Shown in pieces: positions 34,567 through 42,909 of a stretch of 64,000 nucleotides of DNA. Under the pieces are notes generated by a model. That model saw nothing but the letters and a program-made list of their open reading frames with translations. It was not told where the DNA came from and made no database searches. The stretch covers positions 69,831-133,830 of the forward strand of contig CAUWNS010000004.1 of NCBI GenBank assembly GCA_963560245.1. The letters run 5' to 3'. This stretch comes from Pseudoruminococcus_B sp937901805. Lineage in GTDB: Bacteria > Bacillota > Clostridia > Oscillospirales > Ruminococcaceae. Each line of letters starts with the position of its first letter. Position 1 is the stretch's first letter. Made by a program: the position numbers and the translations under genes.

Positions 34567-35567
34567 ACAGGGCTTCTCCTTTTGAAAAAAAAATTTGGCA
34601 GAACAAAAAAACCAGTACAGGAACCGAATCCATAACTGATATGGAACAGGGGAAACAAAAACAGCAGGGCGGGAAAATACGCGGCCCGGCTTTTGAAAGC
34701 GCCGCTGAGAGAAAAGAAAATGTCAAGCAAACAGTAGCAGCTGGTTTCTGCGGCAAGCAGCCACCAAAACAGAGGTGACCATAATCCTAGAAAAGGGAGG
34801 ATCAACAGAGAAAGGACGAAGAAAAAGGGGATAAAATGCCTGATAGACATAGAGCCCGGACAGAGAAAAAAGGTAATGATATTCCATTTGCCGTTCTGTA
34901 TCCCCATTTTCAGGATGCCGTGCAGCGTATCGCGGCAGTAATAGGCAAGCCGGATATCATGACTCATGAGAATTTTTCCGCCGCCCTTCCGGATACGGTA
35001 ATTCATTTCATTATCCTGGTTCCGGGTCAGCCGTTCATCGTAGTACCCATATTTTTCAAAAACCTCCCGGCGAAAGGCTCCAAAAGGGACGGTATCCACA
35101 TAGCCGTCTTTTCCATTCGTACGAAATGCGGAATTTCCTACGCCAAAGCGGGAAGAAAGCATCTGTGCAATGGCTCCGCCGAAAAACCCTCTGCTTTTGG
35201 TAACAATGGCTCCGCCCACGTTGTCTGCATCTGTCTGCTGAAGATGGCGGACACATTGGGATATGTAATTTGGTGCATATTCAGCATGCGCATCCATCCG
35301 GATCAGGAATTCTCCCCGGCTGGCGCGGATACCCAGGTTCATCGCATAGGGGACGGTATGATGGGGATTTTCCAGGATCATGAATAGGGAAGAGAACTCC
35401 TTTTGATACCGCTCTAGCAGGGAGCGGGTAGAATCGGTGGATTCTCCGTCTACAAAAAGGAATTCCATTGATGCGCGGGGATAATCCTGTGAAAGAAGGG
35501 ACTGCACACAGGTCTCCAGATAGTCCTGCTCGTTGCGCACAGGGATGATGACGGATATAAATGGCAT
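34563..35567 (-). CDS. Glycosyltransferase family 2 protein with C-terminal membrane segments
   Basis: A 334-residue inverting GT-A enzyme, similar in layout to ExoA. MPFISVIIPVRNE starts the nucleotide-binding fold, FVDGESTDST follows, RMDAHAEY holds the metal-binding Asp-x-Asp equivalent and LTRNQDNEMNYRIRKGG the acceptor-site acidic residues. Three C-terminal hydrophobic stretches (FIPFFFVLSLLILPFLGL, FWWLLAAETSCYCLLDIFF, ALLFLFPLFHISYGFG) anchor it in the membrane. The start is ATG 35567 behind GGAGGAAGGGAG; upstream extension to 35624 overlaps the previous gene. Confidence 0.87.
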   Translation of the reverse strand: MPFISVIIPVRNEQDYLETCVQSLLSQDYPRASMEFLFVDGESTDSTRSLLERYQKEFSSLFMILENPHHTVPYAMNLGIRASRGEFLIRMDAHAEYAPNYISQCVRHLQQTDADNVGGAIVTKSRGFFGGAIAQMLSSRFGVGNSAFRTNGKDGYVDTVPFGAFRREVFEKYGYYDERLTRNQDNEMNYRIRKGGGKILMSHDIRLAYYCRDTLHGILKMGIQNGKWNIITFFLCPGSMSIRHFIPFFFVLSLLILPFLGLWSPLFWWLLAAETSCYCLLDIFFSLSGAFKSRAAYFPALLFLFPLFHISYGFGSCTGFFVLPNFFFKRRSPV

Positions 35568-35572
35568 ATGGC

Positions 35573-36280
35573 TCAACTCCCTTCCTCCTTTCTGGAAAAG
35601 AAAATAGTTTGGACGGTCTGCCATAGTATTTTCAAATCACCTGTCAGGGAAAAAGACTGTATATAGGATAAGTTTGATTTCATTTTCTGGGGAAGAATCC
35701 GCTCCAAATAAGTTTTTTCCGGATCTTTCGAGTCGGCAAGCAGCTCTTCTTCTTTGGAAAAGGCAATACTCGCAGGGGAGGTGATTCCGGCAGGGAGCAG
35801 TAGTGTCGCCATCATTTTTGGAGTGTATTCCCGTACATAGCGAGGAACTTCCGGACGTACTCCAACAAAAGACATCTGGCCTTTTAGGACATTGAACAGC
35901 TGAGGCAATTCATCCATACGCAGACGGCGCAGGAATTTTCCTGCGCCGGTTACCCGGGTGTCCTCCTTAGTGGTAATCGGCGCGCCCAGTTCCGGCGCAT
36001 TTACGACCATAGTCCGAAATTTATAAATAGAAAAAGGTTTTCCGAACTGAGTAATCCGTGTCTGACGAAAAAAGACAGGGCCTTTGGAATCGCAAGCGAT
36101 CCAAATACCAATGACGGCAAAAAGCGGACTGAGCAGAAGAATCAGCAGGAAAGACGCAAAAAAATCGAATACCCGCTTACAAATCAACCGGCCGCGGCGG
36201 CGGTGAAGGAATTCATAGTAGGGCTTTATTTCTGGAAATTGCAATGGTTTGGGAAGCTCATCAAATTTTGGAAGCAGCAT
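35573..36280 (-). CDS. Bacterial sugar transferase (polyprenyl-phosphate glycosyl-1-phosphate transferase)
   Basis: The priming enzyme that moves a sugar 1-phosphate onto undecaprenyl phosphate. The 235-residue product has a re-entrant hydrophobic segment (FDFFASFLLILLLSPLFAVIGIW), then GPVFFRQTRITQFGKPFSIYKFRTM, LRRLRMDELPQLFNVLKGQMS and VGVRPEVP, all family hallmarks. I prefer ATG 36280, which has GGAGGA upstream; ATG 36310, one base after the previous stop, would add ten residues. It follows the dehydratase gene and probably uses its product. Confidence 0.9.
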   Translation of the reverse strand: MLLPKFDELPKPLQFPEIKPYYEFLHRRRGRLICKRVFDFFASFLLILLLSPLFAVIGIWIACDSKGPVFFRQTRITQFGKPFSIYKFRTMVVNAPELGAPITTKEDTRVTGAGKFLRRLRMDELPQLFNVLKGQMSFVGVRPEVPRYVREYTPKMMATLLLPAGITSPASIAFSKEEELLADSKDPEKTYLERILPQKMKSNLSYIQSFSLTGDLKILWQTVQTIFFSRKEEGS

Positions 36281-36311
36281 GGGCAGTTTTTCCTCCGTTT
36301 TAGGGATCATG

Positions 36312-38264
36312 TCACTGAGTGAAATCCGATTCAGGATTCCTGCCGGCCGGATAGGGTGTCTTTTGGCCGATAGGGGGCGTATGGTGAAAAGTTGTGACAA
36401 TTTTGCTGACCGCTTCAAAGAGTTCCTCGTTGTTCTGATCAATCAGGGCGTCCCTCAGTTTGCCCAGCTGAGTGGCAAAATTGTCAAAATCCTCCCGAAC
36501 CGGCGCGCAGATATAAATTTTACTGTTGTTTGTCTTGGTGACGTCCTCTTCTTGCAGGCTGAGCTCCTCAAAGAGCTTTTCTCCGGGGCGCAGCCCTGTA
36601 TAGACAATTTTAATGTCCCTCTCCGGCTGAAGCCCCATCAGGCGGATCATGTCGCATGCAAGGTCATAGATACGCACAGGTTCCCCCATATCCAGCACAA
36701 AAATTTCACCCCCGGACGCCATAGCTCCGGCTTCCATTACCAGCTGCACTGCTTCCGGGATCGTCATAAAGTAGCGGCGCATATCCGGGTGAGTCACGGT
36801 AACCGGACCGCCGTCCTCAATTTGTTTTCGGAAAAAGGGGACGACACTGCCGTTGGAACCAAGGACATTGCCGAAACGGACAGCTGCAAAACTGGTAGAG
36901 GATTTGCCTTCCAGCCGCTGAATAGCAAGTTCTGCAATCCGCTTAGAAGCCCCCATAATGTTTGTTGGATTGACCGCTTTGTCTGTAGAGATGAGAATGA
37001 ATTTATCGGCGTGGTATTTCATGGCGGTATAGGCAGTATTTATTGTGCCAAAAACGTTGTTTTTGACTGCCTCACGGGGATTCAGTTCCATCATAGGGAC
37101 ATGTTTATGGGCGGCCGCATGGAAAACCACTTGAGGGCTGTATGTGCGGAAGACGTCGTCCAATCTTTCCCGGTCGCGGATAGAACCGAGAATTGTCTCA
37201 TAATCTGCCTGCGGGAATTTCTTTTTAAATTCATTGTCAATTTCAAATAAACCATTCTCATTAAAATCAAAAATAATCACTTTTTTGGCGCCGAATTTTG
37301 CGGCTTGGCGGCAAAGCTCTGATCCGATGGAACCGGCGCCCCCGGTGACGAGTACGGTTCGATCTTTGATAAATTCCTGTACGGCATCCATGTTCAATGT
37401 AATGCTGTCCCTGCGCAGCAGATCCTCCAGATGAATGGTGGCAAGACGGGCGTTTTCCAGATTTTTTTCTTTTATATCGTCCATTACGCCGTATCGCATA
37501 ACCGGGCAGCTTAGATCTGCGCAGTCGCGGACAAGCTGTGCAATGAAATCCTGGCTGACGTGGTTGATTGCAAGAATTACTTCTTTTACATGGTATTCCT
37601 GGATCGCTTCTCCCAAATCCTTTCTGGGACCAACCACTTTTACGCCGCTGATGCGGACTCTTTTCATCCCCGGGTCGTCGTCAATAATGGCAACCGGTTT
37701 TCGTTTCATATCCGGATCTGACTTGAGTTCCTGGACCAGATGGGAACCGACGGAACCTCCTCCATAAATCAAGACACGTTTTGTCTCTTTTTGTCTCCAG
37801 TTGATAAATTTGACGTGTACCATTTGGAAAAAATATGCCACCAAACGCCCAAAAGCAGTAAAAAGCAGCAGAAAGGCAGACATAATGACAACAACTGTTG
37901 CAGGCAGATGTAACAGAAAGATAGAATCCAGCAACAAAATAAGGGCGCATACACAACCCACAGAACAGGCAAGCCGAAAAAATTCCGAAACGCTGACATA
38001 CCGCCATAGGGTGTTATAACAGTCAAAAAGCAGGTTGCCGAGGATAATCATCCCCGCAATGACTGCAATGTACAAAAGCAGGCTTTTGGCGAACTGAGCC
38101 GGCATGGTAGGATATGTACCAAATTTTAAGCGAACCCCGCCGTATACGGAAAGCGCCGCGGACACGATATCCCACAGGACCAGTCCGATTGTACATAACA
38201 TCCGGTGCAGCCTTTTCATTTTGTGTAACCCCATTTTCCATGAATTATTGGTATTTTTCGGCAT
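36312..38264 (-). CDS. Membrane NDP-sugar 4,6-dehydratase/epimerase (CapD/PglF type)
   Basis: About 650 residues. Four hydrophobic helices at the N-terminus (for example SLLLYIAVIAGMIILGNLLF) are followed by a Rossmann domain (YGGGSVGSHLVQEL) and then a short-chain dehydrogenase domain with VLVTGGAGSIGSELCRQ, AAAHKHVPMME and STDKAVNPTNIMGASKR. CapD/PglF-type members make UDP-4-keto-6-deoxy-GlcNAc. In the active site the usual Tyr is replaced, as in this dehydratase group (Met in IMGASK). The start is uncertain: ATG 38264 lacks a good site; ATG 38219 has GGGG upstream. First gene of the glycan operon. Confidence 0.88.
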   Translation of the reverse strand: MPKNTNNSWKMGLHKMKRLHRMLCTIGLVLWDIVSAALSVYGGVRLKFGTYPTMPAQFAKSLLLYIAVIAGMIILGNLLFDCYNTLWRYVSVSEFFRLACSVGCVCALILLLDSIFLLHLPATVVVIMSAFLLLFTAFGRLVAYFFQMVHVKFINWRQKETKRVLIYGGGSVGSHLVQELKSDPDMKRKPVAIIDDDPGMKRVRISGVKVVGPRKDLGEAIQEYHVKEVILAINHVSQDFIAQLVRDCADLSCPVMRYGVMDDIKEKNLENARLATIHLEDLLRRDSITLNMDAVQEFIKDRTVLVTGGAGSIGSELCRQAAKFGAKKVIIFDFNENGLFEIDNEFKKKFPQADYETILGSIRDRERLDDVFRTYSPQVVFHAAAHKHVPMMELNPREAVKNNVFGTINTAYTAMKYHADKFILISTDKAVNPTNIMGASKRIAELAIQRLEGKSSTSFAAVRFGNVLGSNGSVVPFFRKQIEDGGPVTVTHPDMRRYFMTIPEAVQLVMEAGAMASGGEIFVLDMGEPVRIYDLACDMIRLMGLQPERDIKIVYTGLRPGEKLFEELSLQEEDVTKTNNSKIYICAPVREDFDNFATQLGKLRDALIDQNNEELFEAVSKIVTTFHHTPPIGQKTPYPAGRNPESDFTQ

Positions 38265-38282
38265 TATGAGCAAAATAAGCCA

Positions 38283-38325
38283 AGATTCCCGCCTTTACCG
38301 GGTTTTCTGGCAAAAGCGGGAATCT
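38283..38325 (-). other. Stem-loop in the leader of the glycan operon
   Basis: AGATTCCCGC (38283-38292) pairs with GCGGGAATCT (38316-38325), loop of 23 bases; on the minus strand it is followed by TGGCTTATTTTGCTC. It may terminate the DivIVA-like gene upstream or attenuate the glycan operon. The rest of 38326-38508 shows no gene. Confidence 0.5.
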
Positions 38326-38508
38326 GGAATTTATTTGAGTAATTCCTGAACAAATCCAACAAATGTTTTGAGCAAACTATGCTTAGATGCCGGACTGTCA
38401 GTTTGGTAGTTCTGTTTCCGCCCAGAGTCCCTGTGTAGCTGGCAAGGAGATTTTGGGAGATGACCATCCGGAGCCCTGTCCTTTCCTGAAGACGGTGTAG
38501 ACTCCGGC

Positions 38509-39183
38509 TTAACAAAGAGGGGAGCAGGAATCCCCTTTCTGCGGAATTACTTCTTCATCCAGAGTGCCTGCGACTTTATCCACAGCTTCGCTGAGCAGCG
38601 CCATCTGCTTATCGAGAGAAGCAAATGCTTCTCCGATACAGTATTTTAAGTCGGATACTTCCTTTTGAAAACGTTTCATTTTCTGGCGGATTTCCTCACA
38701 GTCCCGCTGAGTCTGGCCGGTAATTTTAGAAGCGTTTTCCCTTGCCTCCCCTATCATTTCTTCCGCAGTTTTTTGCGCGTGAAGAATGGTTTCACTTAAA
38801 CGGGAACTGATTTCGTCATATTTCCGGCTTTTCTCCTTATGCAGAGAAAGCGCGTTTTTCAGTTCCAGGTTCTGCTTAACGGCTTGAGACATTTTTTCAT
38901 TTTGTGCGTCCCGCTCTTGTCTGCATGCAGAAAGTTCCTCTTCAATCTTTGAAAGCATTTCAGAGAGTTCTTTATTTTTTTTGCCGGAATCCTCTAATTG
39001 TTGGGTTAAAGAGTCCTTTTCTGCTTCCAATTCCTGATTCTTTTGCCGCATTTGCGCAAGCTGTTTATCAAATTCTTCTTCTTTTTTTCTCGCCTGTTCC
39101 GCGGCTTTATCAATATATTCCAGGACGGACTTTTTATCAAAGCCTCCGAATGTTTTTGTCTGGAAAATGATGTTTTCGGCCAT
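38509..39183 (-). CDS. DivIVA-like coiled-coil protein
   Basis: A 224-residue protein. The N-terminal TKTFGGFDKKSVLEYIDK resembles the membrane-curvature-binding start of DivIVA/GpsB proteins, and residues from about 25 to 185 form heptad-rich coiled coil (EEEFDKQLAQMRQKNQELEA and onwards). It probably polymerises at the membrane in division, growth or sporulation (inference). AAGGAGG lies before the ATG on the minus strand. It is divergent from the HAD gene and upstream of the glycan operon, which may be meaningful if wall or surface polymer assembly is located by it. Confidence 0.75.
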   Translation of the reverse strand: MAENIIFQTKTFGGFDKKSVLEYIDKAAEQARKKEEEFDKQLAQMRQKNQELEAEKDSLTQQLEDSGKKNKELSEMLSKIEEELSACRQERDAQNEKMSQAVKQNLELKNALSLHKEKSRKYDEISSRLSETILHAQKTAEEMIGEARENASKITGQTQRDCEEIRQKMKRFQKEVSDLKYCIGEAFASLDKQMALLSEAVDKVAGTLDEEVIPQKGDSCSPLC

Positions 39184-39215
39184 ACCGTTGCCTCCTTGGG
39201 AGATTTCTTGTAGTA

Positions 39216-39243
39216 ATTATATCATTAACCGCCTGAAAAACAA
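39216..39243 (-). promoter_or_regulatory. Promoter-like sequence for the DivIVA-like gene
   Basis: On the minus strand TTGTTT (39243-39238), 16 bases, perfect TATAAT (39221-39216), about 30 bases before the start. Confidence 0.5.
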
Positions 39244-39289
39244 ACTCTCTTTTGTTATTTTAGCTCTTTTTTTCAATTTCAGAGATTGC

Positions 39290-39295
39290 TATAAT
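39290..39295 (+). promoter_or_regulatory. Extended -10 promoter of the HAD phosphatase gene
   Basis: TTGCTATAAT gives a TGn extension plus perfect TATAAT (39290-39295). The -35 region is only a T-run. Confidence 0.5.
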
Positions 39296-39346
39296 GAATC
39301 TGTACAAAATACTGGAAGCTTTTTGGGGAATATGGAGGATTTTTCT

Positions 39347-39997
39347 ATGGGTTCAATCCAAATGAAACTTGTTGTTTTTGACCTTGACGGAACGCTGAAC
39401 CGGACGGATCTCTATGCTGTTCCGGCCCATCGCACTGCATTTGAAGAATTGGGAATGTTTGGAATGACGGATGAAGAGATTATTTCCAATTTCGGGGCGA
39501 GTGATTCCGAGTATCTGAAAAAAATGGTGCCGCATCTAAACGGAGAACAGGCCCGGCGCCATCTTTCCCGCGTTGCAGAGTTGGAATCCTATTTTATGAA
39601 GGAGTTCCACGGGGAATATGAAGGCGTAACGGATATGATGAGCGAACTCAAAGAGCAGGGATACTGGATTGCAGTGTGTTCCAATTCCTCACAGACATAT
39701 ATTCGCATGGTGCTGGATACGCTGAATCTGAGCCGGTTTGTTGATGAAATACAGGAATTGATCGAAGGAAAAGACAAAGTTTACACGCTGTCCCTATTGC
39801 TGAAGCGGCTACGTCCACAAGCGGCCGTAATGGTTGGAGATCGGTTTTATGACATGGACGCTGCTGTGGAAAACGGGATTCCGTTTATTGGATGCGCATA
39901 TGGATACGGAAAAGAAGCGGAGATGGCGGCCGCGAATGTCATGGTGAACTGTGCCGGGGACATTACAAAAGCGGTACGGGGATTGATTGGAGCGTGA
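39347..39997 (+). CDS. HAD-superfamily phosphatase (Gph-like)
   Basis: A 216-residue haloacid-dehalogenase-fold hydrolase. Motif I is VFDLDGTLNRTD with the nucleophile and acid Asp pair; motif II is AVCSNSSQTYIRM; motif III Lys is in EGKDKVYTLSLLL; motif IV is VMVGDRFYDMDAAVENG. The cap domain lies between I and II, as in phosphoglycolate phosphatases; Asn replaces the more common Val after GTL. Substrate not determinable. The start is ATG 39347 behind TGGAGGAT; a longer frame upstream to 39167 is in the divergent promoter region and unlikely. Confidence 0.88.
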   Translation: MGSIQMKLVVFDLDGTLNRTDLYAVPAHRTAFEELGMFGMTDEEIISNFGASDSEYLKKMVPHLNGEQARRHLSRVAELESYFMKEFHGEYEGVTDMMSELKEQGYWIAVCSNSSQTYIRMVLDTLNLSRFVDEIQELIEGKDKVYTLSLLLKRLRPQAAVMVGDRFYDMDAAVENGIPFIGCAYGYGKEAEMAAANVMVNCAGDITKAVRGLIGA

Positions 39998-40093
39998 TTT
40001 CCAGATAGTGCAGTCCCCCGTCATCAGGGATCTGCCTTATTTTTATAAAAAAAGAGGAAAATCCGAATATTTTTTCTAGAGTTCCCATTTTTC

Positions 40094-40122
40094 TTGACAG
40101 CCGGAGAAAAACCGGATATGCT
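40094..40122 (+). promoter_or_regulatory. Sigma-A promoter of the 40158 gene
   Basis: Perfect TTGACA (40094-40099), 17-base spacer containing CCGG-N7-CCGG, and TATGCT (40117-40122). Confidence 0.68.
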
Positions 40123-40157
40123 TATGATAAGAAATTTTGAACTGAGGGGTGTTTTTT

Positions 40158-40583
40158 ATGCAGAAAGGAAAGTACGGAATTTGTCTTTGGTTTTATGCGG
40201 CGATTGCGTTCATCCTTGCAATTTTGGGACAGACGCTGTTGTGCGGCCTTCTTCTGGGGTTTGTCATCATTGCTGAACGTGATGAATGGCTTTCCAGGCA
40301 GGTAATCCAAGCGTTTTGCCTGTGCTTTTTTAGTGCGCTTGTAAATACCGTCTTGGGTATTTTCGATCCGCTGGAGAGAATTCCATTGATTGGAAGTGTA
40401 TTTTCCGTAATTTTGGGAATTATATCCGGAGTTATTTCCCTGCTTATCCTGATTTTTGCAATTATTGCATTGGTCAATGTGTGCAGAGGGAAAGAGGCGG
40501 GGGTTCCGCTGGCAAAAAAATTTGCGCACCGTGCCTATGGTTTTGTAGAGCAAAAGGTCTATACTGATATGAACCAGCAGTAA
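40158..40583 (+). CDS. Small polytopic membrane protein (DUF4870/Tic20-like)
   Basis: A 141-residue protein with about four hydrophobic helices: ICLWFYAAIAFILAILGQTL, LLCGLLLGFVIIA, VIQAFCLCFFSALVNTVLGI and SVILGIISGVISLLILIFAIIALV. The pattern, with a short charged loop AERDEWLSRQV after the second helix, resembles DUF4870 proteins, whose function is unknown. The start is ATG 40158 behind GAGGGGTG; a TTT-rich leader precedes it. It has its own promoter and terminator. The family assignment is moderate. Confidence 0.65.
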   Translation: MQKGKYGICLWFYAAIAFILAILGQTLLCGLLLGFVIIAERDEWLSRQVIQAFCLCFFSALVNTVLGIFDPLERIPLIGSVFSVILGIISGVISLLILIFAIIALVNVCRGKEAGVPLAKKFAHRAYGFVEQKVYTDMNQQ

Positions 40584-40599
40584 TTGGGTCGGAATACAG

Positions 40600-40640
40600 A
40601 AAAAGGCTGTTTCCTAGAGGAATCTGGAGACAGCCTTTTT
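40600..40640 (+). terminator. Terminator after the small membrane protein gene
   Basis: AAAAAGGCTGTTTCC (40600-40614) pairs with GGAGACAGCCTTTTT (40626-40640), one G-U pair, loop of 11. Confidence 0.85.
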
Positions 40641-40961
40641 TAGCGTTTTGGAGAAAAGTATCTGAGAAAAAAGAGGCAAATGCGAGTTTCCTGTACATGG
40701 AAGCTAAACTGAGATAAATTGCGGAAGCGGGTGTATCCCAGTTTCCGGTAAGAGAAAGAGACGGATACTGGCGTCTCATGAAGGCAATGGGCTGCCATAC
40801 AAAAAATCAAGGTCTAGACTGGATATCCTCAATAGGAATGCGGTGCGAGGAATGCGGTGCGCCCAAAGCTATGTGGAGGGGAGGACGTGGGGAACTTAGG
40901 AAGCCACGAAGCGGATTGAAAATGAGAAACAATCCATTTTACGCACGAAGGTGATGAAAGT
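40641..40961. other. Non-coding region with a short tandem repeat
   Basis: About 320 bases with no supported gene. GGAATGCGGTGC occurs at 40835-40846 and again at 40849-40860, a 14-base period. The region is purine-rich towards the deaminase gene (GTGGAGGGGAGGACGTGGGG at 40874-40893). I see no consensus promoter. Confidence 0.45.
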
Positions 40962-41354
40962 ATGGAAACGGTTTGGGAAGAACTCTATCAAGCAGCCAGA
41001 AACGCAGCGAATCCCCGAAAGGTATCCCGAATAGTGGAAGCCGGAGGCGTTGCGGCCGCAGTTGAATCTCAAACGGGGGAAATTTATGTGGGGGTCTGTG
41101 TGGATACCGCGTGCACACTTGGTATCTGTGCGGAGAGAAACGCTATTTTTCATATGATTACAGAGGGCGAGGAAACCATAAAAAAGGTGGTCGCGGTCTC
41201 TTCTGACGGACGGGTAGTACCGCCCTGCGGCGCCTGCCGGGAGTTAATGGCGCAGCTTATGCCGGATAACTACCGGGAGATCGAAATTATGATGGATTAT
41301 CAAACAGGCCGGGTGGTGACACTTGGGGATTTGACACCGGAATGGTGGATATAA
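40962..41354 (+). CDS. Cytidine-deaminase-like zinc enzyme
   Basis: A 130-residue CDA-fold protein. The zinc-binding and catalytic sites are complete: CAERNAIFHM (Cys and catalytic Glu) and VVPPCGACRELMAQL (two Cys ligands). The N-terminal segment KVSRIVEAGGVAAAVESQTGEIYVGV replaces the common FSNFPVGAA of true cytidine deaminases, so it could be a blasticidin-S-deaminase-like or other nucleoside/base deaminase. AAGGTGATG lies just before ATG 40962. It is alone between a non-coding stretch and the ribosomal promoter region. Confidence 0.82.
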   Translation: METVWEELYQAARNAANPRKVSRIVEAGGVAAAVESQTGEIYVGVCVDTACTLGICAERNAIFHMITEGEETIKKVVAVSSDGRVVPPCGACRELMAQLMPDNYREIEIMMDYQTGRVVTLGDLTPEWWI

Positions 41355-41807
41355 ATTTATACCCCGCTCTATAATATCAACGGAACGGGCGGGAGGGGCG
41401 TTCCGTTGTCCGCCAGGCGAGAGGAACGGCTGTTTGTAGCAATGGAAGCAAAACAGGACACCCTTTTCCCGATGATTGAAAATTACAGGTATTTTTCCAA
41501 CATGGATGGGATTGCTCTTGTATATTCTTCGTAGTAGAAGAGAGAAAAGCGATTCTTTTTTTACGGTTTTGCCAAAGTTTGCGTATCATCTTGACGGGAG
41601 AAAAAGGATATGGTATACTTTGGATACCTCTAAGAGGGTTTATTTTTTTGTGCCTTTTTTTGGGAGTTCTCCCAAAATGGACAAGAAAATACCATCCGCT
41701 GCTGAGGGGCGTTTGAAAATCATGCGGTGGCGCCCGTAAGCCTTGGGTGTTGATTGTTCCTTTTATGAGGGAGGCAAAAATTTTCCGCATTCAGGAGGTG
41801 CCGAACA
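41355..41807. other. Intergenic and leader region before rpmG
   Basis: Contains an AACGGAACG/CGTTCCGTT stem (41379-41387 and 41399-41407) soon after the deaminase stop, and the rpmG promoter at 41591-41619. It also contains a TTTTGGGAG/CTCCCAAAA stem (41658-41677) in the leader. No tRNA gene is found here. The overlapping minus-strand frame of 137 codons has no ribosome site and crosses the promoter. Confidence 0.55.
41591..41619 (+). promoter_or_regulatory. Promoter of rpmG-secE-nusG
   Basis: TTGACG (41591-41596), 17 bases, TATACT (41614-41619). The predicted leader is about 180 bases long and includes a 9-bp stem-loop. Confidence 0.8.
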
Positions 41808-41957
41808 ATGAGAGTTAGAGTTACATTAGCTTGCTCTGAGTGCAAACAACGTAATTATAACACGATGAAGAACAAGAAGAATGATCCTGACAGACTTGAG
41901 ATGAACAAGTACTGCAAGTTCTGTAAGAAACACACTCTTCACAAAGAAACCAAGTAA
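41808..41957 (+). CDS. rpmG: 50S ribosomal protein L33
   Basis: L33 belongs to the large subunit. The 49-residue product begins MRVRVTLACSECKQRNY and contains NKYCKFCKKHTLHKE; the two CxxC pairs indicate the zinc-binding form. ATG 41808 has TCAGGAGGTG upstream. It heads the secE-nusG cluster, as in many Firmicutes. Confidence 0.96.
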   Translation: MRVRVTLACSECKQRNYNTMKNKKNDPDRLEMNKYCKFCKKHTLHKETK

Positions 41958-41981
41958 GGCGGAAAGGCGGGGACTTGTATC

Positions 41982-42224
41982 ATGGCTCAGAAGAAGGACA
42001 AAAAAGAGACCAAGAAGGGCAAGTTTAAAAATTTCGCCGGCAAAGTAAGTCGTTTCTTTAAAGACATGACGGGTGAGATGAAGAAGGTCGTCTGGCCAAC
42101 CAAAAAGCAGACCCTGAACAAAACGGTGGTTGTCATTGTGGTAGTCGCTGTTGCCGGCCTGTTTGTCTGGGGCTTCGACAGTATCCTTTCCCTTGCCGTC
42201 AACGCTTTCCTGAAAAGCGCGTAA
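41982..42224 (+). CDS. secE: Preprotein translocase subunit SecE
   Basis: SecE stabilises SecY in the membrane translocon. The 80 residues have a lysine-rich N-terminal tail, the conserved FFKDMTGEMKKVVWPTKKQ amphipathic segment and a single transmembrane helix (TVVVIVVVAVAGLFVWGFD). This is the short, single-span form of Gram-positive bacteria. It is 24 bases from rpmG and 44 bases before nusG. Confidence 0.96.
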   Translation: MAQKKDKKETKKGKFKNFAGKVSRFFKDMTGEMKKVVWPTKKQTLNKTVVVIVVVAVAGLFVWGFDSILSLAVNAFLKSA

Positions 42225-42268
42225 TTTTTTAAGACACCTGACTTACGCTATGCTTGGAGGATTCACTC

Positions 42269-42787
42269 ATGTCTGATACCGCAAAATGGTACGTTGTGCA
42301 CACCTATTCCGGTTACGAGAATAAGGTGGCCATGAACATTGAAACCGTTGTCCAAAACCGGAATTTACAGGAACTCATCCATGAGGTCCGCGTTCCGACC
42401 GAGACTGTAACGGAAATCAAAGACAACAAAAAGCGCGAAGTGGAACGCAAGATTTTCCCGGGCTATGTCCTGGTGAAAATGGTTATGACCGACGATTCCT
42501 GGTATGTTGTCCGCAACACCAGAGGCGTCACCGGATTTGTCGGCCCGGAATCCAAGCCGCTCCCGCTGACAGAAGAAGAGGTTTTGAACCTTGGAATTGA
42601 AACCAGGGAGATCGAAATCGACTATGCAGTCGGCGATACGGTTCGGATTGTAGACGGTCCGCTGGAGAGTTTTGTCGGCGTTGTTGAAGAAATTGATACC
42701 GAGAAAGACATGGTCAAGGTAAAGGTTTCTATGTTTGGAAGAGAGACCCCTGTCGAGTTGGAGCTCGACCAGGTCGAAACAGTGTAA
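42269..42787 (+). CDS. nusG: Transcription termination/antitermination protein NusG
   Basis: NusG binds the RNA polymerase clamp, affecting pausing and coupling to ribosomes or Rho. The 172 residues contain the NGN domain (WYVVHTYSGYENKVAMNIE, RKIFPGYVLVKM, VRNTRGVTGFVG) and the C-terminal KOW domain (YAVGDTVRIVDGPLESFVGVVEEID). ATG 42269 follows TTGGAGGATT; the frame upstream to 42254 is not required. Confidence 0.96.
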   Translation: MSDTAKWYVVHTYSGYENKVAMNIETVVQNRNLQELIHEVRVPTETVTEIKDNKKREVERKIFPGYVLVKMVMTDDSWYVVRNTRGVTGFVGPESKPLPLTEEEVLNLGIETREIEIDYAVGDTVRIVDGPLESFVGVVEEIDTEKDMVKVKVSMFGRETPVELELDQVETV

Positions 42788-42882
42788 CTGTTGTAAAAAA
42801 CATATCCGGGTCAATCCCCTGGATGGTGTTTTGATACGGGCTTTGCCTGTACGTTTTGGCGTGTACGGCACGCCGCGTGGGA

Positions 42883-42909
42883 GGAACGTTAAATCCATGA
42901 AAACGTTCC
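42883..42909 (+). other. Stem-loop between nusG and rplK
   Basis: GGAACGTT (42883-42890) and AACGTTCC (42902-42909) form a perfect 8-bp stem, loop of 11, in a 156-base gap. There is no T-tract. It could be a protein-binding leader for the rplK-rplA pair (L1 autoregulation is known in other bacteria) or an mRNA processing site. Confidence 0.45.

Noticed and set aside
38264..38515. Minus-strand ORF of 83 codons before the glycan operon
   Set aside because: It overlaps the end of the DivIVA-like gene and the leader hairpin, has no ribosome site and a composition unlike a protein.
41377..41790. Minus-strand ORF of 137 codons before rpmG
   Set aside because: It runs antisense across a strong promoter and leader, with no ribosome site or motif.
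41360..41807. tRNA-Trp gene as often found near secE
   Set aside because: No cloverleaf with GGTTCRA-type T arm could be traced on the plus strand.
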